This document shows, piece by piece, positions 25,025-36,125 of a stretch of DNA of 64,000 bases. The first letter of the stretch is position 1. Every line of letters begins with the position of its first letter. Source of the stretch: an uncultured Oscillospiraceae bacterium (lineage in GTDB: Bacteria; Bacillota; Clostridia; Oscillospirales; Oscillospiraceae); contig CANQHN010000005.1 in NCBI GenBank assembly GCA_947623745.1, positions 62,001-126,000 on the forward strand, written 5' to 3'. Below the pieces are notes generated by a model. It saw only the letters and a list, made by a program, of their open reading frames with translations, was not told the origin of the DNA and did no database searches. Made by a program: the position numbers and the translations under genes.

Positions 25025-25052
25025 AGAGTGGGGTTTCGGCTCCGCTCTTTTT
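25025..25052 (+). promoter_or_regulatory. rimP leader hairpin / attenuator
   Basis: 9-bp stem AGAGTGGGG / CTCCGCTCT (two G-U pairs), loop TTTCGG, followed by TTTT. Terminator-like hairpins of this AGAGTGGG type commonly stand before rimP in Firmicutes and may attenuate the operon, plausibly through NusA. Confidence 0.65.
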
Positions 25053-25104
25053 GATTGAAAAAAACGGGCAGGCATTTTTTGCCGCCCGGGACGGGAGGAA
25101 ACGG

Positions 25105-25560
25105 ATGGCAAAGGTCACCGACACCGCGGCGCAGCTGGCGCTGCCCATCGTGGAGGCCGCGGGCTGTTCCCTGTGGGATGTGGAGTACGTCCGCGAGGCG
25201 GGCAGCTGGTTCCTCCGGGTGTATATCGACAAGGAGGGTGGCGTCTCCATCGACGACTGCGAGGCGGTCTCCCGCCCCCTGTCCGACGCGCTGGACGAGG
25301 CCGACCCCATCGAGGGCAGCTACGTGCTGGAGGTGTCCTCCGCCGGGGCCGACCGGACGCTGAAAAAGCCGGAGCACTTCCAGCAGTTCCTGGGCGCGGA
25401 GGTGGAGGTCCGGCTCTACCGCCCCCGGGAGGGCCGGAAGGACTTCGTGGGCAGGCTCCTGTCCTGGCAGGATGGGGACGTGACCCTGGACATCGCCGGG
25501 GAGCCGGTGCGCTTTGAGAAGAAGGAGGCCGCCCAGGTGCGGCTGTATCCGCGTTTTTGA
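25105..25560 (+). CDS. rimP: Ribosome maturation factor RimP
   Basis: 151 residues; needed for 30S subunit maturation. N-terminal alpha/beta domain (IVEAAGCSLWDVEYVREAGSW, LRVYIDKEGGVSIDDCEAVS), the conserved YVLEVSSAGADRTLKKPEHF linker and a C-terminal SH3-like domain. First gene of the operon; nusA follows 43 bp later. ATG with GGGAGGAAACGG. Confidence 0.95.
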   Translation: MAKVTDTAAQLALPIVEAAGCSLWDVEYVREAGSWFLRVYIDKEGGVSIDDCEAVSRPLSDALDEADPIEGSYVLEVSSAGADRTLKKPEHFQQFLGAEVEVRLYRPREGRKDFVGRLLSWQDGDVTLDIAGEPVRFEKKEAAQVRLYPRF

Positions 25561-25603
25561 TTCAAAACTGGCCGGACGTCTCCGGCCGCAGGAGGAACTG
25601 ACA

Positions 25604-26839
25604 ATGGCTAAGAGGACAACTAAGAAGGCCGTCAGCAACGAGCTGGACAGCAAGGAATTTTTCGCCGCCATCGCCCAGATCGAGGCGGAGAAGGGCATCA
25701 AGAAGGGCTATATGCTGGAGAAGATCACCCAGGCGCTGGTCTCCGCTTACAAGAAGGACCACGAGGGCGTGGGCGACAATCTCATCGTGGAGGCCGACGA
25801 GCAGGCCGGCAGCGTGCGGATGTTCCTGCGCAAAGAGGTGGTGGAGGAGGTCGACGACCCCGGCACCGAGATCAGCCTGGAGGAGGCCCGCCAGTCCCTG
25901 CCCCGCGCCGGGGTGGGTGACACCATCCGCATCGAGGTCAAGCCCAAGAACTTCGGCCGCATCGCGGCCCAGACCGCCCGCCAGGTGATTATCCAGGGCA
26001 TCCGGGAGGCCGAGCAGGGGATGATCTTCGACGAGTTCACCTCCAAGGAGCACGAGATCATCACCGGCGTGGTCACCCGCATCGACCCCCGCTCCGGCGC
26101 GGCGGCCATCCGCATCGGCTCCGGCGGCGAGAGCACCGACGCCTACCTGGGCGTCAACGAGCAGGTGAAGGGCGAGACCTACCGGGAGGGCAGCCGCCTG
26201 CGCGTCTATGTGGTGGAGGTCCGCCGGGCCACCAAGGGGCCTCAGGTGCTCATCTCCCGCACGCACCCGGGCCTGGTCAAGCGCCTGTTCGAGCTGGAGG
26301 TGCCCGAGATCTACGACGGCACCGTGGAGATTCGCTCCATCGCCCGGGAGGCGGGCAGCCGCACCAAGCTGGCCGTCTGGTCCGCCGACCCTAATGTGGA
26401 TCCCATCGGCGCCTGCGTCGGCCCCAGGGGCCAGCGGGTGAACAGCATCGTGGATGAGCTCAAGGGCGAGAAGATGGACATCATCAAGTGGTCCGAGGAC
26501 CCCGCCGAGTATATCGCCGCCGCCCTGTCCCCCGCCGACGTGATCAGCGTCATCCCCGACGAGGAGGGCAAGAGCTGCCGCGTGGTGGTGCCCGACGACC
26601 AGCTGTCCCTGGCCATCGGCAAGGAGGGCCAGAACGCCCGCCTGGCCGCCAAGCTCACCGGCTATAAGATCGACATCAAGCCCGCCTCCGCCCCCATGGA
26701 GGAGCCGGAGGAAGAGGACGACATCCCTGAGCCCAGGCTGGTGTGCTCCGCCTGCGGCTATGTCGTCCCCGAGGGGGAGCCGGCGCCGGAGGTCTGTCCG
26801 GCCTGCCAGGCCCAGGGGAAGTTCGAGCCGATGACCTGA
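25604..26839 (+). CDS. nusA: Transcription termination/antitermination factor NusA with extra C-terminal zinc knuckle
   Basis: 411 residues. N-terminal RNA polymerase-binding domain (about 1-130), S1 domain (about 135-200) and two KH domains with [19 protein letters not shown] and [20 protein letters not shown]. After an acidic linker the protein ends in a roughly 30-residue module with CSACGY and CPAC pairs (from about residue 380), which spaces like a rubredoxin or zinc ribbon and is absent from the about 370-residue Bacillus NusA. It modulates pausing, termination and probably the rimP leader. AGGAGG precedes the start. Confidence 0.95.
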   Translation: MAKRTTKKAVSNELDSKEFFAAIAQIEAEKGIKKGYMLEKITQALVSAYKKDHEGVGDNLIVEADEQAGSVRMFLRKEVVEEVDDPGTEISLEEARQSLPRAGVGDTIRIEVKPKNFGRIAAQTARQVIIQGIREAEQGMIFDEFTSKEHEIITGVVTRIDPRSGAAAIRIGSGGESTDAYLGVNEQVKGETYREGSRLRVYVVEVRRATKGPQVLISRTHPGLVKRLFELEVPEIYDGTVEIRSIAREAGSRTKLAVWSADPNVDPIGACVGPRGQRVNSIVDELKGEKMDIIKWSEDPAEYIAAALSPADVISVIPDEEGKSCRVVVPDDQLSLAIGKEGQNARLAAKLTGYKIDIKPASAPMEEPEEEDDIPEPRLVCSACGYVVPEGEPAPEVCPACQAQGKFEPMT

Positions 26840-26900
26840 GAGCGCGCAGGGGCCGCCCCTGCGGAAGAGATTTGAACAGTCCAGAGAGGGGGCCGCTCAA

Positions 26901-27182
26901 ATGCCCAAGAAAATACCGATGCGCCAATGCGTCGGCTGCCGGGAGATGAAGCCCAAGCGGGAGCTGATCCGGGTGGTCAAGTCGCCGGAGGGGGAGATCT
27001 CCCTGGACTTCCGGGGCAAAAAGCCCGGCCGGGGGGCCTACGTGTGTCCCCAGCAGGCGTGTCTGGCCAAGGCGCGCAAGTCCAAGGCGCTGGAGCGGGC
27101 CTTTGAGACGGCCCTGCCCCCGGAGGTATATCAGGCCCTGGAGGAACAGATGAGGGAGGTGCCGGCGGACGATGTCCCATGA
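26901..27182 (+). CDS. rnpM: YlxR family protein (RNase P modulator RnpM)
   Basis: 93 residues. The YlxR/DUF448 signature is intact: MPMRQCVGCREMKPKRELIR-like start, DFRGKKPGRGAYVC and the C-terminal CLAKARKSKALERAF helix. YlxR proteins bind RNA, and the Bacillus homologue modulates RNase P. The gene overlaps the next by 11 bp, in the standard nusA-ylxR-ylxQ-infB order. Confidence 0.93.
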   Translation: MPKKIPMRQCVGCREMKPKRELIRVVKSPEGEISLDFRGKKPGRGAYVCPQQACLAKARKSKALERAFETALPPEVYQALEEQMREVPADDVP

Positions 27183-27786
27183 CCCCGTCCTGAACCTGCT
27201 GGGCCTGGCCCGGAAGGCGGGCAAGCTGGAGATCGGCGAGGAGCCGGTGGGCGCGGCCTGCCGCGCCCGGCACGCCCGGCTTATCATCCTGGCCGGCGAC
27301 GCCGCCCCCAACACCGTGCGCCGCGCCGCCCACTTCGGGCAGGCGGGCAATGTGCTCTGGCTGCAGGTGCCCCACACCAAGGCCCAGCTGGGCTATGTCC
27401 TGGGCCGGGGGAGCTGCGCCATGTCCGCCCTCACCGACGTGGGGCTGGCCGCCGCCCTGGCCGGGCATCTGGCCCGCCTGGACCCGGGGCGCTACGGCAG
27501 CGCCGCCCAGCTGCTGAGGGCCAAGGCTGACAAGGCCCTGGAGCGGCAGAAGGAGCAGCGCCGGCACGAGAAGAATCTCGCCCAGGGCCGGAAGAAGCCC
27601 TGGGCCCCGCCCGCGCCGGAGTCCCCCAGAGCGCCGGAGCGCCCTCCCCGTCCGAGCGCTAAAGCCGCGCCCAAAAGCGGCCCCCACGCCGCGCCGTCCC
27701 GGCCCAAGGCCGGCCCCGGCGGCAGACCGGCCCGTCCCGGCCCCGGAGGCCGAAAACTGAGCGGTCCGTTCAAGCCAAAACCCTAA
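27172..27786 (+). CDS. ylxQ: L7Ae-family ribosomal protein-like YlxQ with long disordered tail
   Basis: 204 residues. Residues 1-100 are the L7Ae/L30e RNA-binding fold ([51 protein letters not shown]), expected to bind kink-turn RNA. The remaining 100 residues are a Pro/Lys/Arg/Ala-rich tail of low complexity, longer than usual for YlxQ (about 100 residues in Bacillus). The start overlaps the ylxR end. Confidence 0.88.
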   Translation: MSHDPVLNLLGLARKAGKLEIGEEPVGAACRARHARLIILAGDAAPNTVRRAAHFGQAGNVLWLQVPHTKAQLGYVLGRGSCAMSALTDVGLAAALAGHLARLDPGRYGSAAQLLRAKADKALERQKEQRRHEKNLAQGRKKPWAPPAPESPRAPERPPRPSAKAAPKSGPHAAPSRPKAGPGGRPARPGPGGRKLSGPFKPKP

Positions 27787-27805
27787 TATGCGAGGTGGCT
27801 TTCCT

Positions 27806-30226
<2,421 letters not shown>

Positions 30227-30237
30227 CTGCGCGTTTT

Positions 30238-30265
30238 GCGGGGCGGGCGAGGACGCCCGCCCCGC
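30238..30265 (+). other. Strong intercistronic hairpin after infB
   Basis: Perfect 12-bp stem GCGGGGCGGGCG / CGCCCGCCCCGC with AGGA loop and no U-tract. It may stabilise the infB mRNA or cause pausing rather than termination. Confidence 0.5.
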
Positions 30266-30289
30266 GCTGTATCTGGAAAGGAGCATTCA

Positions 30290-30739
30290 ATGAGCCGTGT
30301 CCTTCTCATCGCCGCCGACAAACAGCTGCCCCTGTGCGACCGGCGGGAGTACCGGGAGCGGGAGGTGGGGGGATCCACCGTCGGCTTTCCCTGCGGATTC
30401 CAGGTCTCGGAGCACCGCTATTACCGGGAGGCGGCGGATGCGCTGGGCTTTGCGATGAAGCCCTTCCAGTACGAGCTGTCCCTGGAGCGGGGCCAAGCCG
30501 GCCTGGATGGTCTGCTGGACTACCTCCGGGCCAATTTCGCCCCCGGCGAGGAGGCGGAGCTGTGGTCCCTGTGGGTGGGGACCGGCGGCGGGGAGCGGCC
30601 CCGGCGCTGCCAGGGAACGCTGGAGGAATTTGACCTGGACGCCCTGGGTATGCTGACAGAGCTGCGGTATGAGCCGGACCTGACCGGGGAGTTCCCCGGC
30701 GGGCTCATCTCCCAGGTCTGTCTCACCGTAGAAATTTGA
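30290..30739 (+). CDS. Hypothetical protein inserted between infB and rbfA
   Basis: 149 residues, soluble, mixed alpha/beta (SRVLLIAADKQLPLCDRREY; REAADALGFAMKPFQYELSL; LDGLLDYLRANFAPGEEAEL; ISQVCLTVEI). No family recognised. Good GGAAAGGAG site. It breaks the usual direct infB-rbfA neighbourhood, and both junctions are short, so it is cotranscribed with translation genes. Confidence 0.75.
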   Translation: MSRVLLIAADKQLPLCDRREYREREVGGSTVGFPCGFQVSEHRYYREAADALGFAMKPFQYELSLERGQAGLDGLLDYLRANFAPGEEAELWSLWVGTGGGERPRRCQGTLEEFDLDALGMLTELRYEPDLTGEFPGGLISQVCLTVEI

Positions 30740-30775
30740 CCGTTCGGGGGCGCGTCCCCCGGAAAGGAGAACACC

Positions 30776-31165
30776 ATGGCAAGCAATCGACTGGGCCGCA
30801 TCAACGAGGAGATCGTGCGGGAGATATCCGCCCTGATCCCCACGGTGAAGGACCCCCGGGTCACCGGGATGATCTCGGTGACGGCGGCGGAGGCCACCCC
30901 CGATCTGAAATACGCGAAGATCTATATCAGCGTGCTGGACAAGAGCGACTGCGACCAGGTACTCAAGGGGCTCAAGTCCGCCTCGGGCTACCTGCGCCGG
31001 GAGCTGGGCCGGGCCCTGCGTCTGCGCTACACCCCGGAGCTCACCTTCGTCCGGGACGACTCCATCGACAAGGGCGCCCACATCCTGAGCCTGCTCCGGG
31101 ACCCCGAGGTGGTCAAGCCCGCCAACCCCGCCAACGCGGACATCGTGCTGGAGGAGGACGAATGA
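30776..31165 (+). CDS. rbfA: Ribosome-binding factor A
   Basis: 129 residues, KH-like 30S maturation factor. Typical start (RLGRINEEIVREISALIPTV), KDPRVTGMISVTAAEATPDL, YAKIYISVLD and the LRLRYTPELTFVRDDSIDKG strand. Its TGA overlaps the next ATG. Confidence 0.95.
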   Translation: MASNRLGRINEEIVREISALIPTVKDPRVTGMISVTAAEATPDLKYAKIYISVLDKSDCDQVLKGLKSASGYLRRELGRALRLRYTPELTFVRDDSIDKGAHILSLLRDPEVVKPANPANADIVLEEDE

Positions 31166-32124
31166 ACATGACCTTTCAGGAGGCGGCCGCCTTTCTGACG
31201 GCCCATGACGGCTATTTGATTTTGACCCACGTGCGCCCGGACGGGGACACCATCGGCTGCGCCGCCGGGCTGTGCCGCGCCCTGCGGCAGCTGGGCAAGA
31301 CGGCCTGTGTGCTGTACAACCCGGAGGCCACCGCCATCTTCACCCCCTACCTGGAGGGGCTGCTGGCCCCGGAGGGGTACGAGCCGGAGACGGTGGTGAG
31401 CGTGGATATCGCCTCCCGGGGGCTGTTCCCGGACAACGCCAGGCAGTACCTGGAGCGGGTGGAGCTGGCCTTTGACCACCACCCCTCTCAGGAGTTCTTC
31501 GCCAGAAACACCTGCCTGGACGCCGGCCGGGCGGCCTGCGGCGAGCTGGTCTACGACGCGGTGAAGTGCCTGGGCCCCGTGGGGCCGGACATCGCCCTGC
31601 CCCTGTATGTGGCCGTGTCCACCGACTGCGGCTGCTTCGTCTACTCCAACACCACCCCCGCCTGCCACCGGATCGCCGCCGAGCTGATGGAGACGGGGTT
31701 CGACTGCTACCCCGTCAACCGCCGCCACTTCCGCACCAAGTCCTTCAAACGCCTGAAGCTGGAGGGGATGCTGGCCGCGGGGATGGAGCTGCGGGACGGC
31801 GGGCAGACCGCCATCGTCACCCTCACCCTGGATATGCTGGCCCAGCTGGGGGCGAAGGAGGAGGACGTGGACGACATCTCCGCCTTTGTGGGCCAGGTGG
31901 AGGGGGTCAGGACCGGCGTCACCCTGCGGGAGCTGAAGCCCGGGGTGTGCAAGCTGTCCCTGCGCACCGACCCGGGGGACCTGAACGCCAGCGCCGTGTG
32001 TAAGCTGCTGGGGGGCGGGGGCCATGCCGCCGCCGCCGGGGCCACCCTGGAGGGGGTCACCATGGCCCAGGGCCGGCAGGCCGTGATCGACGCCATCCAG
32101 ACCGTGCGGAGCGGACAGCTGTGA
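31162..32124 (+). CDS. nrnA: DHH/DHHA1 phosphoesterase (NrnA-like oligoribonuclease / pAp phosphatase)
   Basis: 320 residues. DHH domain with LTHVRPDGDTIGCAAGL, VVSVDIAS, AFDHHPSQEFF and STDCGCF metal ligands, then the DHHA1 domain with LLGGGGHAAAAGA. NrnA degrades nano-RNA and 3'-phosphoadenosine 5'-phosphate. Start ATG overlaps the rbfA stop; the stop TGA overlaps a GTG that begins a duplicated truB start (see the next entry). Confidence 0.93.
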   Translation: MNMTFQEAAAFLTAHDGYLILTHVRPDGDTIGCAAGLCRALRQLGKTACVLYNPEATAIFTPYLEGLLAPEGYEPETVVSVDIASRGLFPDNARQYLERVELAFDHHPSQEFFARNTCLDAGRAACGELVYDAVKCLGPVGPDIALPLYVAVSTDCGCFVYSNTTPACHRIAAELMETGFDCYPVNRRHFRTKSFKRLKLEGMLAAGMELRDGGQTAIVTLTLDMLAQLGAKEEDVDDISAFVGQVEGVRTGVTLRELKPGVCKLSLRTDPGDLNASAVCKLLGGGGHAAAAGATLEGVTMAQGRQAVIDAIQTVRSGQL

Positions 32125-32300
32125 ACGGGATTTTGGTCATCGACAAGCCCCAAGGCTGGACCGCGTCGGAACACGGCCTTGCGGAACGCGGCGCCGCTGG
32201 GGCGGCCCCGCTTATCCTTGCGGCCGGTCCCTCCTTTTCGCGGCAAACCCGCTGCGCTGGGCTTTGCCGCGAGTTTCCGAAAGGGGGGCGAAGGCCGTGA
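32121..32300 (+). pseudogene. Duplicated truB 5' end forming a 59-codon leader reading frame
   Basis: GTG at 32121 overlaps the nrnA stop (GTGA), and the first 14 codons read VNGILVIDKPQGWT, identical in protein to the true truB start at 32297. At DNA level the two 42-bp copies differ at several silent positions. After codon 14 the frame runs through an unrelated hairpin-rich 134-bp insert and stops at a TGA that overlaps the real truB GTG, again as GTGA. This looks like the original truB start, cut off by insertion but still able to couple translation. Confidence 0.75.
32163..32296. repeat. 134-bp hairpin element inserted at the truB start
   Basis: Between the two truB start copies. It contains a perfect 10-bp stem TCGCGGCAAA / TTTGCCGCGA (32238-32272) and short terminal inverted repeats TCGGAA (32166) and TTCCGA (32275). 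The core GCGCTGGGC-TTT-GCCGCG has a counterpart, GCGCTGGGC-AAA-GCCGCG, on the opposite strand around 4828-4851, so it may belong to a dispersed small repeat family. Confidence 0.5.
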
Positions 32301-33172
32301 ATGGGATCCTGGTCATTGACAAGCCCCAGGGCTGGACCAGTATGGACGTATGCGCCAAGCTGCGGGGCGTGTTCCACGAGAAGCGGGTGGGCCACGCCGG
32401 GACGCTGGACCCCGTGGCCACCGGGGTGCTGCCCGTGTTTTTCGGCCGCGCCACCCGGGCGGTGGAGTTCGCGGCGGAATCCGACAAGGAATACATCGCC
32501 AACTTAAAACTAGGTGTGATCACCAACACCCAGGACACCACCGGCCAGGTGTTGGAGGTCCGGCCTGTCACGGCCGGCCGGGACCAGGTGGAGGCCGCGC
32601 TGGAGCGGTTCCGAGGGGAGATCTCCCAGGTGCCGCCCATGTACTCCGCCGTCAAGGTCAACGGAAAAAAGCTCTACGAGCTGGCCCGAAAGGGCCGGGA
32701 GGTGGAGCGCAGGCCGCGGCAAATCGTCATCAAAGCGCTGGAAATTACAAATTGTATTAGCCCCGAGGAGTACGAGCTGCGGGTGCTGTGCTCCAAGGGC
32801 ACCTATGTGCGCACCCTCTGCCACGACATCGGCCAGGTCCTGGGCTGCGGCGGGTGTATGTCCGCCCTGCGGCGGAGCAGGGCCGCCGGCTTTACCCTGG
32901 AGCAGGCGGTCCCGCTGGAGCAGGTGCTCTCCGACCCCGACCCCGCCGCCCTGCTGCTGCCGGTGGACGCCTACTTCGCCGGCCGGCCGGAGCTGGTCCT
33001 GGGGGGAGAAAAGGAGAAGCGGGTGCGCAACGGGGGCGCCGTGGAGGCCCCGGACGTCCCCGGCGGGGAGTACCGGGTCTACGGCGCGGACCGGACGTTC
33101 CTGGCCCTGGCCAGGGTCGAGGGCGGCGTCCTGAAAACGGTGAAGAGCTTTTTCGACGTCCCCCGGAGCTGA
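32297..33172 (+). CDS. truB: tRNA pseudouridine(55) synthase
   Basis: 291 residues; makes pseudouridine 55 in the T-loop of tRNAs. VGHAGTLDPVATGVLPVFFG contains the catalytic Asp. SQVPPMYSAVKVNGKKLYELA, SKGTYVRTLCHDIG and a PUA-like C-terminal domain (EKRVRNGGAVEAPD) are present. The start is the GTG at 32297, set by the downstream copy of VNGILVIDKP and a GGGGGGCGA site. It overlaps the leader frame stop. Confidence 0.95.
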   Translation: MNGILVIDKPQGWTSMDVCAKLRGVFHEKRVGHAGTLDPVATGVLPVFFGRATRAVEFAAESDKEYIANLKLGVITNTQDTTGQVLEVRPVTAGRDQVEAALERFRGEISQVPPMYSAVKVNGKKLYELARKGREVERRPRQIVIKALEITNCISPEEYELRVLCSKGTYVRTLCHDIGQVLGCGGCMSALRRSRAAGFTLEQAVPLEQVLSDPDPAALLLPVDAYFAGRPELVLGGEKEKRVRNGGAVEAPDVPGGEYRVYGADRTFLALARVEGGVLKTVKSFFDVPRS

Positions 33173-33199
33173 TTTTTGACCTCAAAGGAGAAATCCCAT

Positions 33200-34105
33200 T
33201 TGAACGATACCAAACGAGTGATCGCCCTGGGCTTTTTCGACGGTGTCCACACCGGCCACGGAGCGCTACTGAATACGGTGCTCCGGCGGGCCGGGGAGCT
33301 GGGGGCGGTGCCCACCGCCTTCACCTTCGACCGCCAGCCGGCGGCGGCCATCACCGGCACCCAGGTGCCCCTGCTGAGCAGCCTGGAGGACCGGATCTGG
33401 CTCATGCGCTCCGGCTACGGCATCCGCGAGGTGGTGGTGGCCAATTTCGACAGCATGATGCGCATGGACTGGCAGGAGTTCATCCGGGGCTACCTGGTGC
33501 GGGACCTGGGCGTGGTCCACGTGGTGGCCGGCCACGACTTCCACTTCGGCTACATGGGCAAGGGCAACCCGGAGCGGCTCCAGGCCCTGTGCCGGGAGTT
33601 GGGCGTGGGCTGCGACATCATCGGCAAGGTGGAGCGGGACGGCATCACCGTGTCCTCCACCTACATCCGCACCCTGGTGGCCCAGGGGGAGATGGAGCGG
33701 GCCATGGAATTTCTGGGCCACCCCCACATCCTCAGCAACCGGGTGGCCCACGGCAAGCACATCGGCACCGGGCGGCTGGGGTTCCCCACCGTCAACCTGC
33801 GGGTACCCGAGGGGGTCATCGTCCCGGCCTTCGGGGTGTACGCCACCCAGGTCTGCGTCCGGGAGGAGCGGTACCCCGCCGTGACCAACGTGGGGGTGCG
33901 CCCCACCGTGCGGGACAACGACGGCCGGGTGACCGTGGAGGGCTTTATCCTGGATTTCAGCGGCGACCTGTACGGGGAGCAGCTGCGGGTGGAGTTCTAC
34001 ACCCAGCTCCGAGGGGAGCGGAAATTCCCCACCCTGGAGGCCCTGGGGGCGGAGATCGCCCGCAACGCGGAGCAGACAAGGACTTATTTCAAAACGCAGA
34101 GGTGA
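33200..34105 (+). CDS. ribF: Bifunctional riboflavin kinase / FAD synthetase
   Basis: 301 residues. The N-terminal FMN adenylyltransferase domain has LGFFDGVHTGHGALL, FTFDRQPAAAI, GHDFHFGY and VSSTYIR; the C-terminal riboflavin kinase domain has GTGRLGFPTVNL and GVYATQV. Converts riboflavin to FMN and FAD. The TTG at 33200 is chosen because AAAGGAG lies 9 bp before it; the earlier in-frame TTG has no such site. Last gene of the operon; the next starts 50 bp later. Confidence 0.94.
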   Translation: MNDTKRVIALGFFDGVHTGHGALLNTVLRRAGELGAVPTAFTFDRQPAAAITGTQVPLLSSLEDRIWLMRSGYGIREVVVANFDSMMRMDWQEFIRGYLVRDLGVVHVVAGHDFHFGYMGKGNPERLQALCRELGVGCDIIGKVERDGITVSSTYIRTLVAQGEMERAMEFLGHPHILSNRVAHGKHIGTGRLGFPTVNLRVPEGVIVPAFGVYATQVCVREERYPAVTNVGVRPTVRDNDGRVTVEGFILDFSGDLYGEQLRVEFYTQLRGERKFPTLEALGAEIARNAEQTRTYFKTQR

Positions 34106-34155
34106 CACAGGACCCTTAACAGCATAGGAGGACAGCCGGATCGGGAGGTGCGCGT

Positions 34156-35529
34156 ATGCCGTATACCAAGAACACCCGCTATGAGAAGATGTACCCGCTC
34201 TTTTTGTGCTACAGCGGCCTGCTGCTGCTGGCGGCGCTGGTGCTGGACCGCCCGGAGGACATCCTGCGGGGGCTGTGGGTCATCGTCACCTCGGAGGACA
34301 CGCTGATCACTGACTATGTGAAGATTGCCGGGCCCGGCGGGGCGCTGGCCAACTCCGCCCTGGTGACCGCCTTCGCGGCCTGGGTGCTGCGCATGTCCAA
34401 GGAGCCCCTCAACGGCTTCTCCATGGTGGTCATCGGCCTGATGTCCGGCTTCTCCCTGTTCGGCAAAAACATTTTGAACATCTGGCCCATCGTGCTGGGC
34501 ACCTGGCTGTACGCCAAGGTGCGGAAGGAGCGGTTCGGCAAATACGTCACGGTGGCCCTGATGTCCACTGCCCTGGCCCCTATTATCAGCTACATCGCCC
34601 TGGACAACGGCTGGGGCCACCCCATTTGGGGCCTGGCGGCGGGGCTGCTCATCGGGTTTGTCATGCCGCCCCTGTCGGCCTACACCTACAAGCTGCAAAA
34701 CGGCATGAACCTGTACAACCTGGGCTTTGCCTGCGGTCTGGTGGGGATGCTGCTGGTGCCGCTGATGACCGCCATGGGGGCCGACCCCAATACCTACTAC
34801 CGCTGGGCCACCGGGTACAGCCGCCCGTTCGGCACCATGCTGTGTGTTCTGTGCATCGCCCTGATCGTGGGCGGGCTGTTCTTCTGCAAGACCCCCTGGT
34901 GGGCCGCCTTGGCGGGCTACCGCCGACTGTTGCGCACCACCGGCCGGGCCCCCAGCGACTATCTGCGCATGTTCGGCTTTGCCCCGGTGTTCATCAACGC
35001 CGGCGTCAACGGCCTGATCGGCACAGCCTACATCCTGCTCACCGGCGGGGAGCTCAACGGCCCCACGGTGGGCGGCATCCTGACCATCATGGGGTTCTCT
35101 GCCTTCGGCAAGCACGCCCGCAACATCGTGCCTGTGATGACCGGGGTGTTCCTGGGGGCCATGGTGATGGAGTTCTCCATCAACGACGGCGCGGTGCAGC
35201 TGGCCTGCCTGTTCTGCACCACTCTGGCCCCCATCTCCGGCTACTTCGGCTGGCCCTTCGGGCTGCTGGCCGGGTTCCTCCACTCCGCCCTGGTGCTCAG
35301 TGTGGGCTCGCCGGTGTCCGGCCTGAACCTGTACAACAACGGCTTCTCCGGCGGGCTGCTGGCCATCATCCTCTATCCCATCATCACAGACGTGGTCCGC
35401 GGCCGGCGGCCCGAGCTGCGCGACGAGGACTACTTCGATATCATCGAGCACGAGAGCCCCCAGATGGCGCCGGAGGACGAGGTGGTGGAGCCGGCCCTCC
35501 AGGAGGAAAAATCCCAGGATGTGGATTAA
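34156..35529 (+). CDS. DUF1576-family polytopic membrane protein
   Basis: 457 residues with about 11-12 membrane helices and an acidic cytoplasmic C-terminal tail. Two related halves are visible: NGFSMVVIGLMSGFSLFGKN and VGGILTIMGFSAFGKHARN; also YKLQNGMNLYNLGFACGL and VSGLNLYNNGFSGGLL. This indicates an internal duplication as in secondary transporters. It matches what is remembered of DUF1576; function and substrate unknown. Confidence 0.8.
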   Translation: MPYTKNTRYEKMYPLFLCYSGLLLLAALVLDRPEDILRGLWVIVTSEDTLITDYVKIAGPGGALANSALVTAFAAWVLRMSKEPLNGFSMVVIGLMSGFSLFGKNILNIWPIVLGTWLYAKVRKERFGKYVTVALMSTALAPIISYIALDNGWGHPIWGLAAGLLIGFVMPPLSAYTYKLQNGMNLYNLGFACGLVGMLLVPLMTAMGADPNTYYRWATGYSRPFGTMLCVLCIALIVGGLFFCKTPWWAALAGYRRLLRTTGRAPSDYLRMFGFAPVFINAGVNGLIGTAYILLTGGELNGPTVGGILTIMGFSAFGKHARNIVPVMTGVFLGAMVMEFSINDGAVQLACLFCTTLAPISGYFGWPFGLLAGFLHSALVLSVGSPVSGLNLYNNGFSGGLLAIILYPIITDVVRGRRPELRDEDYFDIIEHESPQMAPEDEVVEPALQEEKSQDVD

Positions 35530-35546
35530 AATTGCGTAAGAAACCC

Positions 35547-35575
35547 TTGCGTCCAGGGGAGGAATCAGGTACAAT
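35547..35575 (+). promoter_or_regulatory. Promoter of the DUF1934-argS operon
   Basis: TTGCGT, 17 bp, TACAAT, 57 bp before the start codon. Confidence 0.75.
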
Positions 35576-35631
35576 AGGGTGCCCTGCGGCAGAACGCCGC
35601 GGCGGACATCCTGTGAACTTGAGAGGCTGCC

Positions 35632-36072
35632 ATGGAACAAGAGGTCATTATTTCCATCAAGGGGATCCAGAACTATGTCCACGCACAGCCGGACCAGGTG
35701 GAGCTGGTCACCAAGGGCTGGCTGATCCGGGATGAGGAGGGCTATCTGCTGTCCTACCAGGAGAGCGAGGTCACGGGCCTGGAGGGCACCCTGACCACCT
35801 TCCAGGTGGAGCCGGAGCGGGTCACCCTGGTCCGGACGGGGGAGTTCAACTCCCAGATGGTCTTTCAGGAGGGGCGGCGGCACCTGTCTATGTACGAGAC
35901 GCCCTTCGGCTCCATGTCCATCGGGGTCAACACCCGCCACCTGCTGGTAGAGCTGGACGAGAGCGGCGGGGAGATCGAGATCGACTACGCCATTGAGATC
36001 GACCACACCCTGGCCGGGCGCAACGTGTTCCAGATCAGCGTGCGCCGCCCCGATAAAGCCCCGGAACAATGA
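35632..36072 (+). CDS. DUF1934 calycin-like beta-barrel protein
   Basis: 146 residues, all-beta (EVIISIKGIQNY, GWLIRDEEGYLLSYQESE, FQVEPERVTLVRTGEFNSQM, FGSMSIGVNTRHLLVELD). Resembles DUF1934/YwiB proteins, which have a lipocalin-like barrel and are often encoded just before argS, as here. Ligand unknown. Confidence 0.85.
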   Translation: MEQEVIISIKGIQNYVHAQPDQVELVTKGWLIRDEEGYLLSYQESEVTGLEGTLTTFQVEPERVTLVRTGEFNSQMVFQEGRRHLSMYETPFGSMSIGVNTRHLLVELDESGGEIEIDYAIEIDHTLAGRNVFQISVRRPDKAPEQ

Positions 36073-36125
36073 ATCAGTCCCCGCGCAGGAAGGCGCGGCA
36101 TCCCGCAAGAAAAGGTGATTGTAAT

